From the NCBI GenBank assembly GCA_018660405.1, contig JABJKL010000067.1, positions 1-11,391 of the forward strand: 11,391 nt of DNA. The letters run 5' to 3'. A program made the position numbers and the translations under genes. The notes beneath the pieces are model-generated. The model saw only the letters and a list, made by a program, of their open reading frames with translations, searched no databases and was not told the DNA's origin. Source of the stretch: Pseudomonadota bacterium (GTDB lineage Bacteria; Pseudomonadota; Gammaproteobacteria; Arenicellales; Arenicellaceae). Of the stretch, positions 1-6,681 are shown piece after piece. The number at the start of each line of letters is the position of its first letter. Positions within the stretch are counted from its first letter, which is position 1.

Positions 1-468
1 AAAGCGGTAGCTCAGGTTTCTGGAGATGAGGTTCTCGCGCTCAAACGCGGAGCGTTGGTACAACTGGAACTTAACAATGGGACGGTGCTTAACGGAGAAT
101 TGGGTTATGTAAGCGCGCGAGCTGACGCCGCTACGCGGGCCTTTGTTGTCGAAGCCTTTTTTGATAACCCCGGCAATAGTGTGCCTGCGGATCTAACGGG
201 CAGACTAAAGATCGCGCGAACAGAAGTTGCTGCGCATCAAATACCAGCGTCCATAGTTTCGTTAAATGCCAGCGGCGATCTTGAAGTTAAATGGATTGAC
301 GATGATGTGGTGAGGGCTTCAGTCATTTCGATATTGCACGATGATCGCGCAAGTTTGTGGGTATCTGGGCTACCAGACAGCGTAACCATTATCACGGTCG
401 GTCAGGAATACGTAAGCGTTGGTGAGACGGTTGAACCTGTTCATGGCGCTTCAGAAAATCAAAAGTGA
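1..468 (+). CDS. RND efflux periplasmic adaptor (membrane fusion protein, HlyD family), C-terminal part
   Basis: Frame 1 is open from the first base to a TGA at 466-468, so this is the C-terminal 155 residues of a gene that starts before the window. The part seen is beta-rich with few charged helices. It has the look of the beta-barrel and membrane-proximal domains of MexA/AcrA-type adaptors: a segment with L-x-N-G-T-V-x-N-G-x-L, then ARADAATRAF (the usual place for the conserved 'vd..trt' strand), then a 'P-A-S-I-V' strand. Such adaptors are lipid- or signal-anchored in the periplasm and link an RND permease to a TolC-type outer-membrane channel. The identification rests as much on the RND permease starting 19 bases downstream as on the protein itself. 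The signal peptide, lipoyl and hairpin domains lie outside the window, so substrate and anchoring cannot be judged. Confidence 0.85.
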   Translation, partial: KAVAQVSGDEVLALKRGALVQLELNNGTVLNGELGYVSARADAATRAFVVEAFFDNPGNSVPADLTGRLKIARTEVAAHQIPASIVSLNASGDLEVKWIDDDVVRASVISILHDDRASLWVSGLPDSVTIITVGQEYVSVGETVEPVHGASENQK

Positions 469-487
469 AAATCTAAAGTAAAGTGCT

Positions 488-3400
488 GTGAGTTTTCTGA
501 TAAAACTTATTGAGCGTAATCGGGCTAGCGTTGCGATAGTTGTGCTTGTGTTGGTGGCTGGAGTAATTGCACGCACCCAAATGACGATCGAGACCTTTCC
601 GAATGTAGCCGTTCCGTTCGTAGTGACCCAAGTGGTTCATCTGGGGATATCGCCTGAAGACGGCGCGCGCCTGATCGCCAAACCGATTGAGCAAGAGCTG
701 GAAACGCTAGACGGTGTAGTCGAGGTTCGCTCCACCGCCCGTGAGAACCTGGTTTACACGGTGATAGAGTTTGACATGGATAAAGATATTGATGTGGCCA
801 TCAGCAATGTGCGAGAAGCTATCGATATCGCCAAAGCTGAATTTCCAGATAATACCGAAGAGCCGATTATTAACGAAATTTCTGCCGAGCAAGCCTTGGT
901 TATAGTGGTCAGTGTTTCCAGTGCTATCGCTTCAGAACGCGACGTATTCGATCTGGCAGAGGATCTCAAAAACCAACTCGAAGCGATGCCGCAGGTGCTG
1001 GAAGTAACCATGAAGGGCGCCCGTGAAGAAGTGGCGGAAATATTGGTCAATCCGTCCAAAATGGACTTCTATAACGTATCTACAAATGAGCTGGTAGCCG
1101 CTGTAGCTCGCAATAACCTGCTGGTGCCGGCCGGTGATCTGGATTCGGCTAGTGGGAATTTTGGCGTAAAGGTTCCTGCACTCATTGAAAATACGGACGA
1201 TATTAAAAATATCCCTGTACGTTCTTCTGTCAATGGCGTGATTCGCTTGGGTCAGGTTGCCGATATTAAGAGGACGTTTAAAGACGCAGCCGGTTTCGCC
1301 AGAGTTTATGGACGTCCGGCTATTACGCTGGAAGTGGTAAAACGACTCAAGGCGAATACAGCCGATACATCTTATACCGTGCGCGAATTGGTAGACAGTC
1401 AGCGAGACACGTTCCCATCGGCGATCAACGTCGATTACGTTTACGACACCGCCTTTTTTGCAGAAGACATGGTCAACGAGCTGACCGGTAATATCGTGTT
1501 TGCAATGGCCCTTGTAATGGTCGTTGTGGTTGCATCATTAGGTTTGCGCTCTGGGCTGCTGGTTGGGTTTGGTATTCCGTTTTCATTATTAGGTTCAATG
1601 CTCATCGTCCAGCAAATAGGGTTTTCATTTAATTTCATGGTTATGTTTGGCTTGCTGCTGGCTTTGGGCATGCTTATTGATGGTGCCATAGTGGTTGTCG
1701 AGTATGCGGTTAGACTGCGTGCAGAGGGTGTATCTGCAATGGAAGCCTATGTGCGTTCCGTTAAAAGAATGGGGATGCCGGTTTTTGCGTCGACTTTGAC
1801 GACCATGGCTGCGTTTTTGCCGATTATGTTTTGGCCCGGTGTCATGGGCGAATTTATGGGGTTTTTGCCAGTCACTGTATTTGCAGTGTTGATTTGGTCA
1901 TTGATTTTTTCACTCGTGGTGGTACCCGTACTTGGAGTCAATTTTTCAGGAGAAAAAAATAGTGGATTCGATGCTCCGGTTAAGCAACGCAAGGACGTTG
2001 AGTTCAGTTTAATTCAGGATGCCTACCTTGGTGTGTTGGGCCGGGCACTTGATAAACCCTTGGTATCACTGGCTATTACGATAGTGTTGCTGTACGCGAT
2101 ATTTTTTAGTTACAGTACGTGGGGCAGGGGAACTGTCCTGGTGAGCGAAGACAATGAAGATGTATTTACGACGGTTACTATTCGTGCGCAGGGAAATTTG
2201 ACGGTTGAAGAAAGGGTCGATCTTGTAGTATCCACGGAGGAGATGCTTGCAACCATTCCAGAGGTTAAAAGTTACTACATCAGTAGCGGCGGATTCGGTG
2301 ACGGAGGCGCAAGAAGTAAAGATGAGATCGCCGGCATATTACTTGAATTAGTTCACTCAGAATTACGTGATTTAAGTTCTTCAGAAAGCCTGGAGAAGAT
2401 ACGTGGGCTGACAAATGACTTCCCCGGGATTATTGTGCAGGTCAATAAAATTGAGAATGGCCCGCCAACCGGCAAAGATGTACAGGTAGAGATCGCTGCC
2501 AGTAATCGAGAAATATTGCATGATGTGACCAGAAAAGTTCGACGATATTTCGACGAACAGCTTACCGACGTACTTGATATAGAAGACACATTGTCACTAC
2601 CAGGCATCGAATGGCGTTTTGAAGTCGACCGAACTCAGGCGGCGATGCACGGTATAGACGTTGCGCAGCTTGGCAGAATGGTCCAGTTGGTAACGGATGG
2701 GATGTATTTGGGAGAATATCGCCCGGACGATGCGGATGCTGAAGTTGAATTGCGATTGCGCTACCCACCAGGAGACCGATCGATCGAACGCCTCAAGGGT
2801 TTGCGGGTGGCAACTCCTCAGGGCCCCGTACCGATTTCGAGTTTTGTCAATATTAGCCCAATGCCGCGGGTGGCTGTGATACAGCGTGTGGATAGCCTGG
2901 AGTACACTCAGGTTATCGCAAATACTGAGCAAGGTGTTCTGGCCAGCGATAAGGTCTCGGAAGTACAGGCATGGTTGGATACTCAGGATTTCGGAGATGG
3001 AGTGAGTACTACATTCCGGGGTGGTGCAGAAGAGGCTGACGAATCTACTGAATTTCTAGCCTATGCAGCCGGTATGGCACTGTCGCTGATGATGGTCATT
3101 TTAGTGGCGCAATTTAATAGTTTCTACCAGGCGATACTAATATTGTCCGCAGTCATTATGTCTACCGCAGGGGTTTTACTGGGTTTATTACTGGGCGGTA
3201 ATTCGTTTAGTGTGATAATGACTGGTGTCGGTCTGGTGGCATTAGCGGGCATTGTGGTGAACAACAATATCGTTTTGATCGATACATTTAACAAGTATCG
3301 ATTGGATCATCCCGAGGAATCCGTGCGAGATGCTGCGTACAACGCGGCACATCTAAGATTTCGCCCGGTCTTTCTGACCAGCTTGACGACCATTATCGGC

Positions 3401-3655
3401 CTGTTGCCATTGGCAAACGGTGCCAGCGTGAATTTAATAGGGCGTGAGATACAATTGGGTGGACAAATGGCGTCGTTTTGGTCGCCAATGGCATCATCCA
3501 TTGTCAATGGTTTGGCCTTCTCGACCTTACTCACCTTATTAGTGACTCCGGTGATGCTAGTGGTGCCCGGGGTGATAGGTCGATCTACCGTGCGAACTTA
3601 TAGGAGATTTTCGTCCCGCCTGACAGTAGCCCATAAGCCTGCTCCTTTGGCTTAA
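488..3655 (+). CDS. RND-family efflux permease (AcrB/HAE-like), inner membrane
   Basis: A complete 1055-residue protein, the usual length for an RND exporter that works as a trimer with the adaptor encoded just upstream. The GTG at 488 is chosen because a TAA at 479-481 in the same frame blocks anything earlier and MSFLIKLIERNR is a normal RND start; the Shine-Dalgarno is weak. TM1 is about residues 13-29. A periplasmic porter half follows, then TM2-6 (about 335-490), TM7 (about 533-553), the second porter half and the C-terminal membrane block from about 865. The two-fold internal repeat of the family is evident. In TM4 the motif reads L-I-D-G-A-I-V-V-V-E (D398, G399), and in TM10 G-I-V-V-N-N-N (N925). 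So one of the two canonical TM4 aspartates and the TM10 lysine of AcrB are absent, while R957 and T964 in TM11 match AcrB R971 and T978. Substrate unknown. No outer-membrane channel gene follows. Confidence 0.95.
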   Translation: MSFLIKLIERNRASVAIVVLVLVAGVIARTQMTIETFPNVAVPFVVTQVVHLGISPEDGARLIAKPIEQELETLDGVVEVRSTARENLVYTVIEFDMDKDIDVAISNVREAIDIAKAEFPDNTEEPIINEISAEQALVIVVSVSSAIASERDVFDLAEDLKNQLEAMPQVLEVTMKGAREEVAEILVNPSKMDFYNVSTNELVAAVARNNLLVPAGDLDSASGNFGVKVPALIENTDDIKNIPVRSSVNGVIRLGQVADIKRTFKDAAGFARVYGRPAITLEVVKRLKANTADTSYTVRELVDSQRDTFPSAINVDYVYDTAFFAEDMVNELTGNIVFAMALVMVVVVASLGLRSGLLVGFGIPFSLLGSMLIVQQIGFSFNFMVMFGLLLALGMLIDGAIVVVEYAVRLRAEGVSAMEAYVRSVKRMGMPVFASTLTTMAAFLPIMFWPGVMGEFMGFLPVTVFAVLIWSLIFSLVVVPVLGVNFSGEKNSGFDAPVKQRKDVEFSLIQDAYLGVLGRALDKPLVSLAITIVLLYAIFFSYSTWGRGTVLVSEDNEDVFTTVTIRAQGNLTVEERVDLVVSTEEMLATIPEVKSYYISSGGFGDGGARSKDEIAGILLELVHSELRDLSSSESLEKIRGLTNDFPGIIVQVNKIENGPPTGKDVQVEIAASNREILHDVTRKVRRYFDEQLTDVLDIEDTLSLPGIEWRFEVDRTQAAMHGIDVAQLGRMVQLVTDGMYLGEYRPDDADAEVELRLRYPPGDRSIERLKGLRVATPQGPVPISSFVNISPMPRVAVIQRVDSLEYTQVIANTEQGVLASDKVSEVQAWLDTQDFGDGVSTTFRGGAEEADESTEFLAYAAGMALSLMMVILVAQFNSFYQAILILSAVIMSTAGVLLGLLLGGNSFSVIMTGVGLVALAGIVVNNNIVLIDTFNKYRLDHPEESVRDAAYNAAHLRFRPVFLTSLTTIIGLLPLANGASVNLIGREIQLGGQMASFWSPMASSIVNGLAFSTLLTLLVTPVMLVVPGVIGRSTVRTYRRFSSRLTVAHKPAPLA

Positions 3656-3682
3656 GGTGGCTTGCGGCCTGACAGGGCTGCG

Positions 3683-4495
3683 CTACTCAGCGATGATGAT
3701 CTCGTAACCGGTAAATTTACGAATATTGATCACGCCGGTATCGAGCAGTAGATATTGGCCTTTAATACCGTTCAGCTTGCCTGTCACCAATGGGGTTTTA
3801 TCAAAATTGTGTGAACTGATTTTTTCAGGAAACTCGCTTACCGGGTAATTGAAGGTAAATATTTCGGCATCCAGCTCTTCGATAATTTCGGAGGGCCAGT
3901 CCAGCCTGATTTGTTGCACGCGCTCCGAAATTTGCGGTTTAAGTTCATCCCGCAAAGCTGGCAGGTCAAGCGGCTCACTATTGCCTTTTAATAACGTACG
4001 CCAGTTGGTTTTATCGGCGATATGTTCGGCGAGAGTGATTTCTACCAAGCCCGATAGCAATCGGGTGCTGACCTGGTAAATTGGTAGCGCCTGGGTTGCA
4101 CCTTGATCCATCCACCGTGTGGGTGTTTGGCTTCTGCGGGTTATGCCAACTTTCAGGCCCGAAGTATTCGCCAGATATACGATATGCGGTGCCATACAGT
4201 TAGCTTCGCCCCACTCAGGTTCACGACAAGTGCCCTCGTAATAGTGGCAAGTTTCCGGTTTCATGATACACATATCGCAAGCAGCCAGTTTCTTCATGCA
4301 GGGGAAGCAGTGACCTTGAGCAAAACTTTTATTAGTTTTACGCCCGCACGAAACGCAATAAATATTACCGGTGTAATGCAACGCGATCCGATTTCCCATG
4401 TAGGGTGTTAGCGGCAACAAGTTGTCGCCAACCGGAAGCTGGTAATCCACCACATCGTTATGGTGTGTTTCCATTTTTCTGAGTGTGCCGTGCAT
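3683..4495 (-). CDS. DUF2797 family protein, cysteine-rich
   Basis: A 270-residue protein recognised as DUF2797, a family of unknown function. The start at 4495 (MHGTLRKM...) fits how the family begins; the frame stays open upstream to 4579, but those 28 residues look unlike protein. A second Met at 4474 is possible. The N-terminal half carries nine cysteines: C47-x2-C50 and C63-x2-C66, then C73-x2-C76, C83, C90 and C100. This strongly suggests zinc (or a metal cluster) bound at two sites. The middle has I-V-Y-L-A (105-109) and L-K-V-G-I-T-R (114-120) followed by R127, and the C-terminal end has D-T-G-V-I-N-I-R-K. All are family hallmarks. The gene converges on the RND permease gene (27 bases between stops) and diverges from the heat-shock unit, so it appears monocistronic. 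No Shine-Dalgarno is clear before either start. Confidence 0.88.
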   Translation of the reverse strand: MHGTLRKMETHHNDVVDYQLPVGDNLLPLTPYMGNRIALHYTGNIYCVSCGRKTNKSFAQGHCFPCMKKLAACDMCIMKPETCHYYEGTCREPEWGEANCMAPHIVYLANTSGLKVGITRRSQTPTRWMDQGATQALPIYQVSTRLLSGLVEITLAEHIADKTNWRTLLKGNSEPLDLPALRDELKPQISERVQQIRLDWPSEIIEELDAEIFTFNYPVSEFPEKISSHNFDKTPLVTGKLNGIKGQYLLLDTGVINIRKFTGYEIIIAE

Positions 4496-4562
4496 ATTTG
4501 TGGAGTATACAGTCGTCAAGATTATCCTGCTATGTAGGTCTAGCCGAGGACCAATGCAGGGC

Positions 4563-4591
4563 CTTGAAAAAGAGTGCAATACCCCCCAAAC
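4563..4591 (+). promoter_or_regulatory. Sigma-32 (heat-shock) promoter of the Hsp20 gene
   Basis: A perfect CTTGAAA (4563-4569) is followed after 14 bases by CCCCAAAC (4584-4591). This resembles the sigma-32 consensus CTTGAAA - 13 to 15 bases - CCCCATNT. The -10 element is embedded in a run of six C (4582-4587). Transcription would start near 4597-4600, leaving a leader of about 65 bases before the Hsp20 start. An IbpA-type gene directly downstream is the expected target of this sigma factor. Confidence 0.8.
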
Positions 4592-4596
4592 AAAGA

Positions 4597-4665
4597 AGCG
4601 TCAACGCTATGCCTCTAAGAGGGTGGCGAGACATAATTTTATTGCTTCTTTAGGAGGATATGATG
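4597..4665 (+). promoter_or_regulatory. ROSE-like RNA thermometer in the Hsp20 5' leader
   Basis: Three small stems can form in the leader: AGCG/CGCT (4597-4600 with 4605-4608), CCTC/GAGG (4612-4615 with 4619-4622), and an imperfect hairpin over the translation start. In the last, TTGCT (4642-4646) pairs with AGGA (4652-4655) of the Shine-Dalgarno, leaving G4644 bulged. The pairing can extend outwards with mismatches, up to C4632 with G4665, so that both the AGGAGG (4652-4657) and the ATGs are covered. A U-U/C-G-C-U strand facing the Shine-Dalgarno with an unpaired G is the hallmark of ROSE elements, which melt on heating and are typical of ibpA-type genes. The loop here is about 5 bases. Folding was done by eye. 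Confidence 0.7.
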
Positions 4666-5143
4666 AATAGACTTGATTTAACCCCACTTTATCGCAGCAC
4701 GGTCGGTTTTGATCGTTTGGCATCGGTTTTGGATACTGCGTTTCAGAATGAAACCAGCTCTGCCGGCTACCCCCCCGTACGATATTGAGATGCGGGACGA
4801 AAATGAGTACGCGGTGACCGTTGCTGCCGCCGGTTTTGAGCAAGACGAGCTCGATATACAGGTGGAAAATAGCGTGCTTACCGTCCACGGAAAAAAGTCT
4901 TCGGACACTGACGGCAAAGGTAAGCGACAATATTTATATCAAGGCATTGCAACACGTGCATTCGAGCGCAAGTTTAGTCTGGCTGACCATGTACAAGTGA
5001 CCGATGCTGATTTTAATAATGGGCTGTTAACCATCAACCTGGTGCGCGAAATTCCCGAGATGATGAAACCCAGGACGGTTTCTATTAATGGTGCCAACGT
5101 TCTTCAGCATGAGAGTCAAGGTGCTAAAGAAAAAGCGGCATAG
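4663..5143 (+). pseudogene. Small heat shock protein (Hsp20/IbpA type), reading frame broken by one extra C
   Basis: The gene encodes a cytoplasmic ATP-independent holdase that binds unfolding proteins for DnaK/ClpB. A strong AGGAGG (4652-4657) sits 5 bases before ATG 4663, and the start MNRLDLTPLYRSTVGFDRL is a classic IbpA N-terminus. This frame runs to G-Y at 4765-4770, then through C's into a TGA about 15 bases on. The rest, from P-P-Y-D-I-E (4772) through the alpha-crystallin domain to TAG at 5141-5143, lies in the next frame. Dropping one C from the C7 run at 4770-4776 restores a 159-residue protein with Y-L-Y-Q-G-I-A, F-E-R-K-F, N-G-L-L-T-I-N-L and the C-terminal V-S-I (I-x-I-like) anchor. 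Every other family feature looks intact, so this is either a sequence error, a recent mutation or an expression switch. The TTG at 4709, which opens the second frame, has no ribosome site. Confidence 0.87.
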
Positions 5144-5184
5144 GGTGTAAGTGGAGGCTTGCAGCGCAGCCATTGCTAATAAAG

Positions 5185-5219
5185 AGCGGCCACCGCATTT
5201 AAGGTGTGTCGCTATTTTT
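5185..5219 (+). terminator. Rho-independent terminator after the Hsp20 gene
   Basis: AGCGGCCACC (5185-5194) pairs with GGTGTGTCGCT (5203-5213) with one bulged T and one G-T pair. The loop is 8 bases, and ATTTTT follows directly (5214-5219). It lies about 40 bases after the Hsp20 stop codon and matches a standard intrinsic terminator on the plus strand. Confidence 0.75.
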
Positions 5220-5231
5220 GCTGCTGACGTA

Positions 5232-5274
5232 AGGGGGTATTTTCGATTACCTCGTTACCTCTGCCATACCCCCT
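5232..5274. repeat. 9-bp perfect inverted repeat
   Basis: AGGGGGTAT (5232-5240) and ATACCCCCT (5266-5274) are perfect inverted repeats separated by 25 bases. They lie just after the Hsp20 terminator, within the 260-base stretch 5144-5403 that carries no gene. No T tract follows on either strand, so it is not an obvious terminator. It could be an operator for the TerB-like gene, which starts 130 bases further on. The rest of the stretch shows only the terminator and an AT-rich leader; I could not settle on a sigma-70 promoter. Confidence 0.4.
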
Positions 5275-5403
5275 AAATTCCTGATAGTATTCCGCGGCGT
5301 CTAACTGGGTTTGTGCAGCATGTACATTCGCATTTAAGCCCGATAGAATTCACGCATTAAAAATGTAATTGAACAGCGCAATAAAATCGCGGAGCCTAAA
5401 TTC

Positions 5404-5835
5404 ATGAAAAGCTTTTCTCGACTAAAATCCGTTTTTGGCAACAAGTCATTGCCAGAGGAAGAACAACGCAAATTATACGAAGAATTATTACTCTTGACGT
5501 TGGCGCGTGCCAGCCGAACAGATTTAGATACCGCTCAAGTTGAAGTCGACAGCGTTCTGGCGATTTTAAAAAGTAATGGAATAGAAGCGTCCGCCGAAGA
5601 CGTTCGTCTAACCGCTATGTCTGAATTGTTCGAGGTTGCATCACTCGAAAAGTATTTAGCCAAGGGTGGTCAGCAATTGAGTGTTGCGTATAGGCATAAG
5701 ATTGTCTCAGGTTTATTAGATGTGATTAAGAGCGATGGCACTGTTGGGAGTGCGGAAGCCAATTTTTTTAATGATGTATCGAACGCTCTCGATTTAACGC
5801 CAATTCAGTTGCTAGGTGTAACCGTTGACGAGTAA
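5404..5835 (+). CDS. TerB-like (tellurite-resistance TerB fold) protein
   Basis: A 143-residue, almost entirely helical acidic protein without signal peptide or membrane segment. ATG 5404 is preceded by GGAG (5391-5394), 9 bases away. The sequence shows the two-fold pattern of the TerB fold: an acidic turn R-T-D-L-D (38-42) followed by E47 and a helix, and again I-K-S-D-G-T-V (108-114) followed by E118 and a helix ending in A-L-D-L-T. The pattern D-G-x-[IV]-x3-E with a downstream 'v...L' helix is the family hallmark, and the acidic residues are the presumed metal ligands. TerB-like proteins occur both in tellurite/stress clusters and as lone genes of unknown role. No other ter genes are nearby, so tellurite resistance should not be inferred. 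Its position between a heat-shock gene and yaaA (62 bases downstream, same strand) hints at a stress role. Confidence 0.75.
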   Translation: MKSFSRLKSVFGNKSLPEEEQRKLYEELLLLTLARASRTDLDTAQVEVDSVLAILKSNGIEASAEDVRLTAMSELFEVASLEKYLAKGGQQLSVAYRHKIVSGLLDVIKSDGTVGSAEANFFNDVSNALDLTPIQLLGVTVDE

Positions 5836-5897
5836 GCGGTGGTGCTCCATCAACACGGTTTGAATGGCGATCTGTTTGGTTAATATTTAGTATCAAC

Positions 5898-6674
5898 ATG
5901 CTAACGGTACTTTCGCCCGCAAAAACGCTCGATTACGAGACCCACATTAGTATCTCACAATCTACGCTTCCAGAGTTTGTGGGGCGCAGCAGTGAGCTGG
6001 TAAAAATTATGCGCGGAAATTCTCCGCAGCAGATCGCGAGCTTGATGGGGGTATCCGACAAGATAGCGCATTTGAATTATGGACGTTTCGCGGATTGGGA
6101 TGAAACATTTCCTGATGGGAATTCGCGCCAGTCCGCGCTGGCGTTTAAAGGAGATGTCTACACTGGTTTGGAAGCCTATAACTTCAACACAGCGGACTTC
6201 GAGTTTGCGCAACAGCACTTGAGAATACTGTCTGGCCTCTACGGAGTGCTGCGCCCACTCGATTTAATGCAGCCTTATCGGCTGGAGATGGGCACCCAAT
6301 TAGCAACCGACCGTGGTGAAAATCTTTATCAGTTTTGGGGCGATTTAATTGTCGAATCTCTGAATCGGCAACTACAGAGTATCGATAGCAACACGCTGGT
6401 TAATTTAGCCTCCAACGAATACTTTAAATCGGTCGATACCAGCAAGCTCGATGCGAATATAGTGACGCCGGTTTTTAAAAACTATAAAAATGGTAAGTAT
6501 AAGATTATTAGTTTTTACGCTAAAAAAACGCGCGGGCTTATGGCTGCCTGGCTTATTAAAAACCGGATAACCGACCCTGCTCAATTAAATCAGTTTAATC
6601 AAGCGGGGTATTCATTTTCAGCACAAAACTCCGCGAATGAGCAGCTCGTTTTCCTGCGCGACGAAATTGCTTAG
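5898..6674 (+). CDS. yaaA: Peroxide stress protein YaaA (UPF0246)
   Basis: A 258-residue cytoplasmic protein, the same length as E. coli YaaA and clearly its orthologue. The start M-L-T-V-L-S-P-A-K-T-L-D and the conserved blocks F-K-G-D-V-Y-T-G (from 83), the S-G-L-Y-G-V-L-R-P-L-D block (from 112) running into Q-P-Y-R-L-E-M-G, N-L-A-S-N-E-Y-F-K-S-V, and I-I-S-F-Y-A-K-K-T-R-G-L-M are all present without gaps. In E. coli, YaaA belongs to the OxyR regulon and limits intracellular iron and Fenton damage during hydrogen peroxide stress; its biochemical activity involves DNA binding. There is no recognisable Shine-Dalgarno before ATG 5898, but the N-terminus fits the family exactly. It may be co-transcribed with the TerB-like gene 62 bases upstream. 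I see no OxyR site I would stand behind. It ends 7 bases from the stop of the convergent acetolactate synthase gene. Confidence 0.97.
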   Translation: MLTVLSPAKTLDYETHISISQSTLPEFVGRSSELVKIMRGNSPQQIASLMGVSDKIAHLNYGRFADWDETFPDGNSRQSALAFKGDVYTGLEAYNFNTADFEFAQQHLRILSGLYGVLRPLDLMQPYRLEMGTQLATDRGENLYQFWGDLIVESLNRQLQSIDSNTLVNLASNEYFKSVDTSKLDANIVTPVFKNYKNGKYKIISFYAKKTRGLMAAWLIKNRITDPAQLNQFNQAGYSFSAQNSANEQLVFLRDEIA

Positions 6675-6681
6675 GGCGGTT

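Noticed and set aside
3635..3682. Hairpins AAGCC/GGCTT (3635-3653) and GCGGCC/GGCTGC (about 3664-3682) as terminators between the convergent genes
   Set aside because: Stems are short and no T tract follows on either strand. They may still help, but I cannot support termination.
4504..4509. TATACT on the minus strand as the -10 of the DUF2797 gene
   Set aside because: No acceptable -35 at 16-18 bases, and it lies only 8 bases before the preferred ATG, which would make the mRNA nearly leaderless.
4485..4670. Small plus-strand open frame of 61 codons across the Hsp20 leader
   Set aside because: It overlaps the DUF2797 start, the sigma-32 promoter and the thermometer, has no ribosome site and reads as random sequence.
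4709..4771. TTG at 4709 as the start of a complete 144-residue Hsp20
   Set aside because: The first 21 residues (M-I-V-W-H-R-F-W...) are not Hsp20-like and there is no ribosome site. The true N-terminus is in the neighbouring frame from 4663, behind a perfect AGGAGG.
5404..5835. Tellurite resistance role for the TerB-like gene
   Set aside because: No terA/C/D/E/Z genes are nearby, and lone TerB-fold proteins are widespread with unknown roles.
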